Source: Methylomonas sp. UP202
Lineage (GTDB): Bacteria > Pseudomonadota > Gammaproteobacteria > Methylococcales > Methylomonadaceae
Assembly: GCF_029910655.1 (NCBI RefSeq)
Contig: NZ_CP123897.1
Location: 2,593,547 to 2,657,546 of the forward strand
Reading direction: 5' to 3'
DNA length: 64,000 nt
Part shown: piece after piece, positions 1 to 10,022 of the stretch
How positions within the stretch are numbered: position 1 is the first letter of the stretch
How the letters are laid out: the number at the start of each line of letters is the position of its first letter
The notes under the pieces: model-generated
What the model was told of the DNA's origin: nothing
Seen by the model: only the letters and a program-made list of their open reading frames with translations
The model's database searches: none
Position numbers and translations under genes: made by a program

Positions 1-2
1 AA

Positions 3-1640
3 CTGAGTCGCCTGCGGCGCGCGCTGGAAGGTCGGTTGCACCGGCTCAACGAGTATACTCGGGCAACCGATGCGGCCAACATCGTCTCGCGTACCGATGC
101 GGCCGGCGTGATCACCTTCGTCAACGATGCCTTTGTCGATACCTACGGTTACAGCCGGGACGAAGTCATCGGAAAAACCCATAAACTCATTGCCGATCCG
201 GATACGCCATGCAGTTTGTTTCGGGAAATGTGGCAGACCATCGCCGGCGGTGATGTTTGGCGCGGGATTTATTGCAATCGCCGCAAGAATGGCGACACGG
301 TTTACATCAATAATACCATCGTACCGGTAGTCGGTGCCGATGGCCGCCCCAGCGAATACATGTCTTGCAGCGTGGACGTCACTTGCTTGATACACCAAGA
401 AGAACTGATCCGCGAACAAGCCACCGACAAATTGACCGGACTGCCCAACCGCGTCAAATTGATGCAGGACTTGGAAGCCGCCAGCCGTCCTTTGCTCGGC
501 ATGATCAATATCGACCAATTCAAGGCCATCAATGACTTTTACGGCTTGGCCAACGGCGACAAGGTTTTATTGGAAATCGGCCGACGTTTGGACCGGATGG
601 GCGGCGGCTGGGTCGAAGCCTACCGCATTGGCGGCGATTTGTTCGCGATGCTGGCGGTTGGCGACGATTGCACGCTGGAGCAGTTCGCGTCCTTGATAGC
701 CCGCATCATGCGGCACTTGGAGGAAGAACCGGTCGATTGCGACGAGGACCGTATTTTCATTCAAGTCACTGCCGGGATTTGTCAGGGTACCGACAACTGT
801 TATACCCATGCCGCGCTGGCGTTGGCCAGGGCCAGGGCCGAACAACGCGATTACCTGATCTACGATGAGGAAATGGAGGTCAAATCGCATTACCGCGACA
901 ACATCCGCTGGAGCCAAAAGATTCGCTCGGCGTTAGCCAGCGGCCGGATCGTGCCTTACTACCAGCCCATCGTCGACAATGCCACCGGCCGGATTGTCGA
1001 ATACGAAGCCTTGATGCGGATGATAGACGAGGACGGCACGGTGATTCCACCTACCTTTCTCGGCGTGGCCAAACGCTCCCGCCAATATACGGCGCTGACC
1101 AAAACCATGGTCAACAAAGTGATCGAGGCCTTGCCCCATTGTAGCGGTTTGATGGCGCTGAATTTAACCGTCGAAGACATCATCGACGCCGATACCGCCG
1201 CGTTTCTGTACGATCGCCTGTCGCCGCCGGAGGTTGGGCCGCGCATCGTCTTGGAAATCACCGAGACCGAAGGTATCGAAAATTACGGCGAGATCGCCGA
1301 GTTTATTGAAAAGCTGAAGGCCCGAGGTTGCCGTTTCGCGATCGACGATTTCGGCAGCGGCTATTCCAATTTCGCGCATTTGTTACGGCTAAAGATCGAT
1401 TATTTAAAAATCGACGGTTCCATCATCATGAACATCATCGATAGCCGCGATTCGCAAGCGATCGCTCACGTCATCGTCGATGCGGCGCGGCGCCTGGGGA
1501 TGAAGACGATCGCTGAATTCGTCGGCAGTCCGCGTATCCAGGCCAAGGTCAAGGAACTGGGTATCGATTATTCCCAGGGCTATTACATTGGCCAGCCCTC
1601 GCCGGTGGCGGCCGCCAGCTATACCGAATCGGACGCGTGA
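3..1640 (+). CDS. PAS-GGDEF-EAL cyclic-di-GMP phosphodiesterase, 5' end outside window
   Basis: The frame is open from base 3 with no stop, so the N-terminus lies before the window; the first in-window start (TTG at 36) is probably not real. Counting from 36, a PAS domain spans about residues 15-125, a GGDEF domain 130-295 and an EAL domain 300-530. The GGDEF signature is GGDLF (residues 199-203), lacking the usual Glu, so cyclase activity is doubtful. The EAL domain keeps E324 in YEALMR, the DDFGSGYS loop and GYYIGQP, so c-di-GMP hydrolysis is likely. The stop is followed after 4 bases by the TonB receptor start. This suggests an operon in which c-di-GMP turnover is linked to the YfiR-like protein and hybrid kinase downstream. 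Confidence 0.9.
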   Translation: MSRLRRALEGRLHRLNEYTRATDAANIVSRTDAAGVITFVNDAFVDTYGYSRDEVIGKTHKLIADPDTPCSLFREMWQTIAGGDVWRGIYCNRRKNGDTVYINNTIVPVVGADGRPSEYMSCSVDVTCLIHQEELIREQATDKLTGLPNRVKLMQDLEAASRPLLGMINIDQFKAINDFYGLANGDKVLLEIGRRLDRMGGGWVEAYRIGGDLFAMLAVGDDCTLEQFASLIARIMRHLEEEPVDCDEDRIFIQVTAGICQGTDNCYTHAALALARARAEQRDYLIYDEEMEVKSHYRDNIRWSQKIRSALASGRIVPYYQPIVDNATGRIVEYEALMRMIDEDGTVIPPTFLGVAKRSRQYTALTKTMVNKVIEALPHCSGLMALNLTVEDIIDADTAAFLYDRLSPPEVGPRIVLEITETEGIENYGEIAEFIEKLKARGCRFAIDDFGSGYSNFAHLLRLKIDYLKIDGSIIMNIIDSRDSQAIAHVIVDAARRLGMKTIAEFVGSPRIQAKVKELGIDYSQGYYIGQPSPVAAASYTESDA

Positions 1641-1644
1641 AGGC

Positions 1645-4623
1645 ATGCCGGACCAAAGCTCAGCTCCGTTCAAATGGCTTCGGTCGATGCCAGCGCAGGC
1701 TGGCCGGCTGGCCGGTATCGGCCTGTTGAGCGTGGCTTGGTGGCTGCCGGCTCGGGCCGACCCCAGCATGGCGACGCTACGCGGGCGGGTCGAAATGCCC
1801 GGCTTAGCCGATCAAGCGGGCGCCCAAATCATCGTCACCCATTTGGATCGCGGCTTTTCGACCCGCACCGTGTCGCGCGAGGGCGGCAGCTATGTGTTGA
1901 TGGCATTGCGGCCCGGCCGCTATTCGTTGAAAGTATTGGCGCCGGATGGCCGCAGTATCGAGCAGGCGCTGACCTTGCAAGTCGGACAGGCCATGACGCT
2001 GGACTTGGCGGTCGGCGCCGAAGCCGGCACCGAATCCGCTTCAACCGCATCGGAAATCCGCAACCCGGAGCTGGCGACCTACCTGACGCCGGAACAAATG
2101 CAACGCTTGCCGCAGATCAACCGCAACTTCCTGAACTACGCCGATCTGGCGCCCGGCGTCAACGTGGTAACCGATCAGGACGGCAGTACCCGCTTGCAAA
2201 GCGGCGGTCAGCGTCCGGACAGCGTCAATCTCTATATCGACGGCGTCAGCCAAAAAAATTACGTGGTGCGCGGCGGCGTGGCCGGCCAGGATTCCAGTCG
2301 AGGGAACGTGTTTCCGGAATCGGCGGTCGCCGAATACAAAGTGATAAGTCAAAACTACAAAGCCGAGTTCGATCAAGCCAGCGGCGCGGTGATTTCGGTG
2401 CAGACCAAATCCGGCGGCAATCAGTTTCACGGCGAGACCTTTTACGACCACACCAATCAAGATTTGCGCGCCGCCACGCCCAGCGAAACGCTGAACGGAC
2501 GCTACGACAATATGCAGGCCCAATACGGCGTGACCTTGAGCGGACCGATCGCCCGCGACGTGGCGCATTTTTTCGTCGCTTACGAGCGCAAACAAAACGA
2601 CGATTTCGCCGGCGTGCGCACCGCGGACGGTGGGGCGCTGCCGGCCCGCTACCAATCCCTGCTCGGCGAGGCGAATCGGCCGTTCGAAGCCGATCTGTTC
2701 TTCGCCAAGCTGGATTGGGCGCTAGACGACCGTAATTCGCTGGAGGCCTCGTTTAAATTGCGCGACGAAACCCAAATATTGGGTATCGGCGGCGGCAATG
2801 CCGAACCGAACGCTCTGGACAAGGGCAACGCCGAAAAACGCCTGGACTTCAAATATCAATACACCGCCGAACACTGGGTTAACGAAGCGCGCTTCACCTA
2901 CGAGGATAGCCATTGGCGGCAACAGCCGGCGCATTTGAATGCCGGACAGTTGCTACAGCGTTTGGATGGTAGCCTAAGCGGCGGTAATTTAAGCAGCGTC
3001 ACGGTCCTGAACGGCGGCGGCGCCGGTAACTTTCAAGACAAAGGCCAACGCGGTCCTGGCTTGCAAGACGATTTGACCTTCAGCGGCTTGAATTGGCACG
3101 GTTCGCACGTCGTCAAAGTCGGCGCAAAGCTGAAGTACATCGAATTGAACGCACTGGAACGCGATCCCTACAATCCTCAATTCAGCTACAACCTGAACAA
3201 CCCGGACGGGACGCCCTACCGGGTCACTTGGGCCGCGCCGATGGCCGGATTGGGCGACGGCAACGGCGCGACATCGACCGACGTCAGTCAAGTCGGACTC
3301 TATCTGCAAGACGACTGGGAATTGAATCGACATCTAAGTTTAAGTTTGGGCGCGCGCTGGGATTACGAATACAACCCCGGCTACTTGAATTTCGTCACGC
3401 CGACAGGTGTGGCGAGCGCGTTGCGCGACTGGAGCAATATCGCCGGCGGCCGCGGCGGCTACAATCTCGAGGATTATCTCAGCAACGGCCATAACCGCCG
3501 AGCCGACGCCGACAACATCGCGCCGCGCCTGGGTTTTGCCTACGACTTCGACGGCGATCAGCGCCACGTCGTGTTCGGCGGTTATGGGAGAGCCTACGAC
3601 CGCAACATTTACGACGTGTTGCAGTTGGAGCGCACTAAAGGCAGTTACCCGTCGTTCAGCGTGGCGTTTCAAGGCGATCCGAACTACGATTGCGGCGCGG
3701 CGGCCGACTGCATCGCCTGGGATCCGGCCTATTTGAATTACAACGGCGAGCAACTCAGCGCATTGACCGGCGCCACCCCAGCCAGCCGGGAAATCAACTT
3801 AATGCGCAACAACCTGAAAACGCCGTTCGCCGATCAATTCAGCCTTGGCATCCGCAACCGTATAGGCGATTGGTATACCGAACTGGCGGTGTCGCACGTG
3901 CATAGCTACGATGGTTTGGTGGGCGTGCTGGGCGGACGTAATGCCGACGGCAGTTTTTACCGGGCCGGCAGCGACCTTGGCGGTACTTTTCAAGCGGTTC
4001 CGGGCTACGGTCAGTTGATCCTGTTCGACAACGGCGTGCAAACCAAAACCAATTCGGTGTATTTAAAAGCCGAGAAGCCTTACGTCAAGGAAAGCGGTTG
4101 GGGTGCTAGTTTTGCTTATACCTATACCGACTCTCAGGAAAACAAGCCGCAATCCTTCGTGGATAACAGCAGCTATTTATTTGAAAAGCCGGATACTCAC
4201 AGCGTCGGTTGGCTTGATACCTCTGGAGTACGCGCCCATAAAATCGTAACCACCGCAAGCGTCGATTTACCGTGGGATGTGGTCTTCGCCGCCAAATTGA
4301 CGCTGGCCACGCCCGAAACCCGCTACGGCATCAATTGCACCAGTGGTGCCTGCCGTTTCGATACCTATACGCCGCGTGGTTACGACTTTATTTTTCCCGG
4401 CGAATGGTGGGGCTATCGGCAATTCGATATTGCGTTAATCAAAAATTTCGACACTCCGCGAGATACGCGATTTAAGTTACGTTTGGACGTCTTGAACTTG
4501 TTCGACTTCAAAAATTACGGCGCTTTTAATAGCAACTTCGCCTCGACCGACTTCGGCGCGCCGACGTCGATTTTGGCCGGTCCGCCGCTGACGCTGAAAT
4601 TGACGGCGCGGCTGGAGTTCTAA
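1645..4623 (+). CDS. TonB-dependent outer-membrane receptor with N-terminal carboxypeptidase-like domain
   Basis: A 992-residue protein from the ATG at 1645, chosen because it clears the upstream stop at 1640; a second ATG at 1687 also keeps the signal peptide. The signal peptide ends near LPARA. A carboxypeptidase-regulatory-like fold follows (about residues 40-115, TLRGRVEMPG...GGSYVL), then a TonB plug (about 130-260, with YIDG and NQFHG elements) and a long beta-barrel ending in Phe, as usual for BAM-inserted proteins. This architecture resembles oar-type receptors (TonB-dependent, carboxypeptidase-like) more than classical siderophore receptors. The substrate is unknown. Its stop overlaps the next start (TAATG), so it is translationally coupled to the YfiR-like gene. 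Confidence 0.9.
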   Translation: MPDQSSAPFKWLRSMPAQAGRLAGIGLLSVAWWLPARADPSMATLRGRVEMPGLADQAGAQIIVTHLDRGFSTRTVSREGGSYVLMALRPGRYSLKVLAPDGRSIEQALTLQVGQAMTLDLAVGAEAGTESASTASEIRNPELATYLTPEQMQRLPQINRNFLNYADLAPGVNVVTDQDGSTRLQSGGQRPDSVNLYIDGVSQKNYVVRGGVAGQDSSRGNVFPESAVAEYKVISQNYKAEFDQASGAVISVQTKSGGNQFHGETFYDHTNQDLRAATPSETLNGRYDNMQAQYGVTLSGPIARDVAHFFVAYERKQNDDFAGVRTADGGALPARYQSLLGEANRPFEADLFFAKLDWALDDRNSLEASFKLRDETQILGIGGGNAEPNALDKGNAEKRLDFKYQYTAEHWVNEARFTYEDSHWRQQPAHLNAGQLLQRLDGSLSGGNLSSVTVLNGGGAGNFQDKGQRGPGLQDDLTFSGLNWHGSHVVKVGAKLKYIELNALERDPYNPQFSYNLNNPDGTPYRVTWAAPMAGLGDGNGATSTDVSQVGLYLQDDWELNRHLSLSLGARWDYEYNPGYLNFVTPTGVASALRDWSNIAGGRGGYNLEDYLSNGHNRRADADNIAPRLGFAYDFDGDQRHVVFGGYGRAYDRNIYDVLQLERTKGSYPSFSVAFQGDPNYDCGAAADCIAWDPAYLNYNGEQLSALTGATPASREINLMRNNLKTPFADQFSLGIRNRIGDWYTELAVSHVHSYDGLVGVLGGRNADGSFYRAGSDLGGTFQAVPGYGQLILFDNGVQTKTNSVYLKAEKPYVKESGWGASFAYTYTDSQENKPQSFVDNSSYLFEKPDTHSVGWLDTSGVRAHKIVTTASVDLPWDVVFAAKLTLATPETRYGINCTSGACRFDTYTPRGYDFIFPGEWWGYRQFDIALIKNFDTPRDTRFKLRLDVLNLFDFKNYGAFNSNFASTDFGAPTSILAGPPLTLKLTARLEF

Positions 4624-5156
4624 TGCGCGCTGCCCGCATTTCGGCGATCCGTTATCGCCTTATCGCCTTGTGGGCGATGTGTTGGTTGGCTTGGCCGGTG
4701 GCGGCGGATAGTGCCGACGCGAAAATCAAGGCCGGATATTTGTTTAATTTCACCCGACTGGTCGAATGGCCGACGCCCGGCGACGAACCCTTGCATGTTT
4801 GCGTGGTCGGCGCCGACGCGGTGGTCGAACAACTCGGCGAATTGGCCAGCCGCGATAGTAAGGGTAGAGCCTTGCAAATCTGGTCCGGAACCGAGGAGTT
4901 GCAGATATGCCAATTGCTGTACATCGATGGGGATTCGGCGATGTTGCCGGGACTGTTACAGCAAACGAAGAGCAGGGCGGTGCTGACCGTCAGCGACCAA
5001 CATGGATTCGCGGCGCGCGGCGGCGGGATAGGCTTTTACCGCGACCAAGATCAGATTAAAGTCGAAATCAACCCCCAAACGGTCAGCGGCGCTCAACTCA
5101 AGGTTAATGCCTTGTTGATGGAAATTGCCCGTATCGTCGTTCCCTCCAAACCTTGA
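4623..5156 (+). CDS. YfiR family periplasmic protein (DUF4154)
   Basis: A 177-residue protein with a signal peptide ending near WPVAA. The mature part begins with the family hallmark KAGYLFNFTRLVEWP and ends with the FYRDQDQIKVEIN and LLMEIARIV segments typical of DUF4154. Pseudomonas YfiR is a periplasmic repressor of the inner-membrane cyclase YfiN (TpbB) and responds to redox and envelope stress. Here the neighbour is a CHASE8 hybrid kinase instead of YfiN. YfiN also carries a CHASE8 domain, so the same periplasmic pairing with a different output is plausible. Cysteines are present in the mature chain (for example VCVVG and QICQL). It overlaps the receptor stop by one base and the TTG alternative start of the kinase. 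Confidence 0.85.
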   Translation: MRAARISAIRYRLIALWAMCWLAWPVAADSADAKIKAGYLFNFTRLVEWPTPGDEPLHVCVVGADAVVEQLGELASRDSKGRALQIWSGTEELQICQLLYIDGDSAMLPGLLQQTKSRAVLTVSDQHGFAARGGGIGFYRDQDQIKVEINPQTVSGAQLKVNALLMEIARIVVPSKP

Positions 5157-5161
5157 AAACC

Positions 5162-8100
5162 ATGCCGGTCCGCTCACTCGACGTCAATATCAAAACTAAA
5201 TTGGTGCTGATTATCTTGGTAACCAGCCTGGTCGCGCTGTTACTGGCCGGAACCGGTTTCGTCGTGCACGAGCGCATGCGTCTGAAAGAAGATATGGCCA
5301 AGGACTTGCAATCGCTGGCGCGGATTGTGTCCGGCCGCAGCACCGTCGCCTTGTCCTTCGGGGATCCGGGCGTCGCCGAAGCCAATCTTAGCGCGTTGGG
5401 CGTCAAGCCTGCGGTGGTGTCCGCCTGTATTTACAACGCCGAGGGCGGCTTATTCGCCGAATATCGGCGGGGCGAATCTTGTCCGGCCTCGTGGCCGGCG
5501 CGGCAACAGGTCGGACTGGCGGTTTTCGGTGAGCAATTTTGTCGAATGGCCGAGGATATCGAATTGGACGGTCAGCATGTCGGACGGGTGTTGATCGTGG
5601 CCAGTTTGGCGGAACTGAATAATCTCTGGCGGGGTTCGTTGATCGCGGCATCGCTAATCGTGGTATTGGCGGGTGCCATCGCATTTTTGATGGCTTCGCG
5701 CTTGCAAAGGGTGATCTCGGCGCCGTTGGTTAAGCTAAAAAAAACCGTCGAGACCATCAACCGCAGTCAGGATTACACGCTGCGCGCCGAGCGCCACAGC
5801 AACGACGAACTCGGCGCATTGATTTCAGCGTTTAACACCATGATCGCGACGATCGAAAACCGCGATCGCCAGTTGGCGGAAAGCCGCCATCAACTGGCGG
5901 CGGTCAATGAGGACCTGGAACGCCGAGTGGCGGCGCGGACCGCCGAGTTGGCCGAAACCAACGTCAAACTGGCGCACAACGGCGCGATATTGACGACAGT
6001 GCTGGACAGCATGTCGCAAGGCTTGATTGCCTTCGACGCCAATTTGAAATTGCTGGTGTGGAACAAGCAATTGGCGCTCGTGCGCGGCTATCCGGAAGAA
6101 TTGTTGCAAACCGGCCGCGATCACAGCGATTTCGAACGTTTTGATTTACATGACGATGCCTTGCGTTACGCCGAAACCAAGGCCGAGTTGCGCGAGGCCC
6201 TGGAAAGAATCAGTCGCTTTCAACCACACCGCTACGTGTGGACGCGGGCCGACGGCAAGGTGTTGGAAATCAGCGGCGGGCCGATTTCCGACGGTGGTTT
6301 CGTCAGTACCTACGAAGACGTCACGTTACGCAAACAATACGAAACCGCGCTGAAGGAAGCTCGCGATGCTGCCGAATCGGCGACTCAAACCAAAAGTCAA
6401 TTTCTCGCCAATATGTCGCACGAGATCCGTACGCCGATGAACGGCGTGCTGGGCATGCTGCATCTTGCGCTGCAAACCGAACTCAGCGCGTCGCAGCGCA
6501 ACTATTTGGCCAAAGCATATAGCTCGGCTAGGGCCTTGTTAGGCATCCTTAACGACATTCTGGATTTTTCCAAGATCGAGGCCGGTAAACTGACGTTGGA
6601 GCAAGCCGAATTCCGATTCGATGCGGTCGTCGATCAATTGGCCGATGTCATCGGGTATCAAGCCGGCTTAAAAAATATCGAGTTTTTGATTCGGCACGAC
6701 CCGGAAATTCCGCCGCTGTTAATCGGCGATCCGTTGCGTCTTGGGCAGGTGTTGACCAATTTGTGTAGCAACGCGTTGAAATTTACCGAGCGCGGCGAAT
6801 TGGAACTGGCGTTTCACGGCCGCGTCGTCGCGCCGACCGAAATGGAACTGCTGGTCACGGTGCGGGATACCGGCATCGGCATGTCGCGAACCGACCGCGA
6901 TAAATTGTTCACCGAATTTACTCAGGCCGACCAAGGCACTAGTCGGCGCTTTGGCGGTACCGGCTTGGGACTGGCCATTTCCAAGAAACTGGTGGAAATG
7001 ATGCGAGGCCGAATCTGGATCGATTGGTCGGAGCCGGGTCTGGGGACGACGTTTTGCTTTACCGCGCGTTTGGGTATTGTCGGTGACGGCGCGCTGCGGC
7101 CGCAATCGCTGGAGGACAAGGTTGGCCGGCTGTTGGCCGACGTCCGGGTGTTGGTGGTGGACGACAACGAAGCGTCGCGGGAAATCATTGCCGATATGCT
7201 CAGGCCGTTCGGCGTACGCATAGGGGTTGCCGCCAGCGGTGCCGAAGCCTTGACCGAATTGCGCCAAGCGACCGCAACTCAATCCTACGAACTGGTGTTG
7301 GTGGACTGGCACATGCCGGGCATGAACGGCGATGAAGTGGTGGAACAAATGCGCGCCGACCCTCGCTTGGCCGGGCTTAAGGCGATCATGGTCACCGCTT
7401 ACGGCAACGAGGACGTCATGCGCCTGGCGGACAAGGTCGGCATCGACGGTTTCTTGATTAAACCTGTCTCGCCGTCGTCTTTGCTGGATGCCATCCTGTC
7501 GGCCTTGGGACGTGGCCGTATCCAGGGCATGGCCGACAAATTCAAGCCGCGCCTGACAGGTGGCGTGGAAACCGGACCATTACACGGTCGCCGCATCTTG
7601 CTGGTTGAGGATAACGAAATCAACCGTGAGTTTGCCGGCGAATTATTGCGCGGACACGGCCTGGAGGTAGACGAGGCAGTGAATGGCGAGGAGGCGGTGC
7701 GGAAAGTCTGTCAGACAGCTTACGACGCGGTGTTAATGGATATTCAGATGCCGGTGCTGGACGGCTTGGAAGCGGTACGGCAAATCCGGTCGCTAACCCA
7801 AGCCGACGGCGCCGACCGCTTCGGTGCGATGCCGATTATCGCGATGACGGCGCACGCCATGGCGCAAGACGTCGAAAAAAGTCTGCAAGCCGGCATGAAC
7901 GACCATATCACCAAACCGATCGATCCCGAGCGTTTGCTGGCTTCGTTGACCACCTGGATCGCCGGCACCGGGAGCCAGACTCCCCCTGCCTCGGCAACGG
8001 CTAGCGTCGCATACCCGGCGGATCTGCAGTGTTTACGGCATATCGATGTCGCGCAGGGCATTCGGCGCATCGGCGGCAATTCGGAGGCTTATCGGCGGCA

Positions 8101-8626
8101 ATTGCTGCGATTTTTGGCGCATTACGCCGACTCGGTGACAGAACTGCGTGCTTCGATCGAAGCAGGGCGTTTCGAAGAAGCGGAAGCGCATTGCCACGCG
8201 CTGAAAGGCGTCAGCGGCAACCTGGGCGCGCAAGCCTTGTTCGAAGCGGCCTCCTCTGTTGACGCGGTGTTAAAGCAAAGCCACCCGCCGGCCGAAGCGC
8301 AACTCGCCGACTTGGAGCAATGCTTGGCGCGGATTATCCTCGAATTGACCGATTTGGCGGCGAAACAGCCGGAAAACGTGGTGGAGCCGAAACCCGTCGT
8401 CAATACCCAGGAAGTCGCCAAGGCCGCCGAGCGTTTGGCGAGGATCTTGGACACCGATCTTGGCGCGGTAGAATCGGCGCTCGCGGAGCTGCGGGCGCTG
8501 GCGGCAGGGGGGGGATGGCAGGCGGAACTTGACGCGATCGCCAAATCAATCGATCGCTTTGCAATCGACGAAGCCCAGCTACAATTAGCGCGGTTGCGCG
8601 ATGGCTTGCAGCCGGAAAACCCATGA
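5162..8626 (+). CDS. Hybrid sensor histidine kinase: CHASE8-HAMP-PAS-HisKA-HATPase-REC-REC-HPt
   Basis: A 1154-residue inner-membrane kinase. The ATG at 5162 is preferred over the TTG at 5153. Transmembrane segments lie near residues 12-32 and 155-180, enclosing a CHASE8-like periplasmic domain (GRSTVALSFGD...EANLSAL). HAMP follows, then a PAS domain (TVLDSMSQGLIAFD), and HisKA with the phospho-acceptor in FLANMSHEIRTPMNG. The ATPase carries the N box LCSNALKF, DTGIGM and GGTGLGLAIS. Receiver 1 has VVDDNE and WHMPGMNG; receiver 2 has LVEDNE and MDIQMPVLDG. The C-terminal HPt has CHALKGVSGNLGA. No response regulator with a DNA-binding or other output domain follows, so the final phosphate acceptor is elsewhere. 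Last gene of the operon; a promoter-bearing gap follows. Confidence 0.93.
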   Translation: MPVRSLDVNIKTKLVLIILVTSLVALLLAGTGFVVHERMRLKEDMAKDLQSLARIVSGRSTVALSFGDPGVAEANLSALGVKPAVVSACIYNAEGGLFAEYRRGESCPASWPARQQVGLAVFGEQFCRMAEDIELDGQHVGRVLIVASLAELNNLWRGSLIAASLIVVLAGAIAFLMASRLQRVISAPLVKLKKTVETINRSQDYTLRAERHSNDELGALISAFNTMIATIENRDRQLAESRHQLAAVNEDLERRVAARTAELAETNVKLAHNGAILTTVLDSMSQGLIAFDANLKLLVWNKQLALVRGYPEELLQTGRDHSDFERFDLHDDALRYAETKAELREALERISRFQPHRYVWTRADGKVLEISGGPISDGGFVSTYEDVTLRKQYETALKEARDAAESATQTKSQFLANMSHEIRTPMNGVLGMLHLALQTELSASQRNYLAKAYSSARALLGILNDILDFSKIEAGKLTLEQAEFRFDAVVDQLADVIGYQAGLKNIEFLIRHDPEIPPLLIGDPLRLGQVLTNLCSNALKFTERGELELAFHGRVVAPTEMELLVTVRDTGIGMSRTDRDKLFTEFTQADQGTSRRFGGTGLGLAISKKLVEMMRGRIWIDWSEPGLGTTFCFTARLGIVGDGALRPQSLEDKVGRLLADVRVLVVDDNEASREIIADMLRPFGVRIGVAASGAEALTELRQATATQSYELVLVDWHMPGMNGDEVVEQMRADPRLAGLKAIMVTAYGNEDVMRLADKVGIDGFLIKPVSPSSLLDAILSALGRGRIQGMADKFKPRLTGGVETGPLHGRRILLVEDNEINREFAGELLRGHGLEVDEAVNGEEAVRKVCQTAYDAVLMDIQMPVLDGLEAVRQIRSLTQADGADRFGAMPIIAMTAHAMAQDVEKSLQAGMNDHITKPIDPERLLASLTTWIAGTGSQTPPASATASVAYPADLQCLRHIDVAQGIRRIGGNSEAYRRQLLRFLAHYADSVTELRASIEAGRFEEAEAHCHALKGVSGNLGAQALFEAASSVDAVLKQSHPPAEAQLADLEQCLARIILELTDLAAKQPENVVEPKPVVNTQEVAKAAERLARILDTDLGAVESALAELRALAAGGGWQAELDAIAKSIDRFAIDEAQLQLARLRDGLQPENP

Positions 8627-8752
8627 AGATGTCGGGCTACCACGGATAGGCGGGGAATGGAGAACATTCAGTACTCTAAAACACGAACTCCTCTGTCTTT
8701 TTTCAACTTCAAGCATGGGCCAAGTCGTAGCAGTGGCGACCGTGCATTTAGA

Positions 8753-8782
8753 TTTACCTGCCGCGCGGCAATATCTTACAAT
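8753..8782 (+). promoter_or_regulatory. Candidate sigma-70 promoter of the cytochrome c peroxidase gene
   Basis: TTTACC at 8753-8758 and TACAAT at 8777-8782 are separated by 18 bases, 45 bases before the ATG at 8827. This is the best -35/-10 pair in the 200-base gap 8627-8826, which otherwise holds no gene. It is a weak match and is inferred only by eye. Confidence 0.35.
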
Positions 8783-8826
8783 TCGGCAGCCTTGAGCTAA
8801 CAATAATTACTTTTAGGAGGATGGTT

Positions 8827-9828
8827 ATGTTAAAAATTCGTTTGCTGGTCGCCGCGTTGGCGATGACCGGTTCCATGTCCGCATCAGCCGCGGAATCCTT
8901 GCCGGCCAGCGCTCCGGCACCGGAAAACAATCCCACCACAGCCGAAAAAGTCTCGTTGGGAAAAATGCTTTACCACGATCCGCGATTGTCGTCGACCGGC
9001 ACCGTGGCTTGCGCCTCTTGCCACAACACCATGCTGGGCGGTGAAGATAATCGACCCAACTCGATGGGCGTGAACGGTCAAACCGGCGGACGTAGCGCGC
9101 CGACGGTCTGGAATGCGGCGTTCAACGCAGTGCAATTTTGGGATGGTCGCGCGGCCAGCCTGGAAGAGCAAGCCGCCGGTCCAGTCACCAACCCGATTGA
9201 AATGGGCATGAAAAGCTGGGACGACGTGGTAGCTCGCCTGAAAACCATTGAAGGCTACCAAGATGCGTTCGAAAAAGCCTTCGGCAAGGACTCGATCAGT
9301 AAGGATAATGCGACCAAGGCTATCGCGGCTTACGAACGTACGCTAATTACGCCTAACAGCGCTTACGACAAATATGTCGAAGGCGATACCAACGCCATGA
9401 CCGAACAACAAGTACGCGGAATGAAAAAAGCCGTCGAAATCGGTTGCACCAGTTGCCACAGCGGTCCAGCCTTTAACGGTGCCGGCATGTTCCAAAAATT
9501 CCCAGTGAATTCCAACGGATATTTCGAAGCGCAATACCATTTCCAAAAAGATTTGGGCCGCGCCGAAGTCACCAAAAGCGATGCCGACAAGCATTTTTGG
9601 AAAGTACCTACGTTACGGAATGTCGCTCTGACCGCACCGTATTTTCACAACGGCTCCGTGAAAACCTTGGACAGAGCCGTATGGTTGATGGCAAAACTGC
9701 AATTGAATAAGGAATTGTCCGACGCCGAAGTAGCCGACATCGTCGCATTTTTGAACGCACTGAGCGGCGAATTTCCGACACAAAGCATGCCGCATCTCCC
9801 CGGCACGCCAGGCAAGGCTTTCAACTAA
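8827..9828 (+). CDS. Dihaem cytochrome c peroxidase (CcpA/MauG family)
   Basis: Reduces hydrogen peroxide in the periplasm using electrons from small cytochromes c. The 333-residue product starts at the ATG at 8827: a perfect AGGAGG at 8815-8820 sits six bases upstream, whereas the ATG at 8821 directly abuts it. A signal peptide ends near SASAA. Two CXXCH haem sites are visible, CASCH about 40 residues into the mature protein and CTSCH about 200 residues in, and the N-terminal site is preceded by the family motif LGKMLYHDPRLS. Length and layout match bacterial cytochrome c peroxidases (BCCP). It is monocistronic: gaps on both sides and a strong terminator 22 bases after the stop. Some methanotroph relatives act as surface-associated peroxidases with copper-responsive proteins, but no such partner is adjacent. 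Confidence 0.93.
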   Translation: MLKIRLLVAALAMTGSMSASAAESLPASAPAPENNPTTAEKVSLGKMLYHDPRLSSTGTVACASCHNTMLGGEDNRPNSMGVNGQTGGRSAPTVWNAAFNAVQFWDGRAASLEEQAAGPVTNPIEMGMKSWDDVVARLKTIEGYQDAFEKAFGKDSISKDNATKAIAAYERTLITPNSAYDKYVEGDTNAMTEQQVRGMKKAVEIGCTSCHSGPAFNGAGMFQKFPVNSNGYFEAQYHFQKDLGRAEVTKSDADKHFWKVPTLRNVALTAPYFHNGSVKTLDRAVWLMAKLQLNKELSDAEVADIVAFLNALSGEFPTQSMPHLPGTPGKAFN

Positions 9829-9849
9829 TCCGCACTGTAAGCCAAACAA

Positions 9850-9871
9850 GGGGCCGGAAGGCCCCTTTTTT
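9850..9871 (+). terminator. Rho-independent terminator of the cytochrome c peroxidase gene
   Basis: A six-base-pair GC stem (GGGGCC 9850-9855, GGCCCC 9860-9865) with a GGAA loop is followed by six T residues (9866-9871), 22 bases after the stop codon. Confidence 0.9.
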
Positions 9872-10022
9872 ATTGTCACGGACGATGGTCCTTGCCTCAG
9901 CAAAAGCACCATGCCAACTAAAGTCTCCGACGAATACTATCAGCTCAAATGCCGCGGCTGATTGGTCTATTGTGCGATTTTTATAGCGATGGTGGCGTTT
10001 TATCCTAAAAAGGGCAGTTGGC

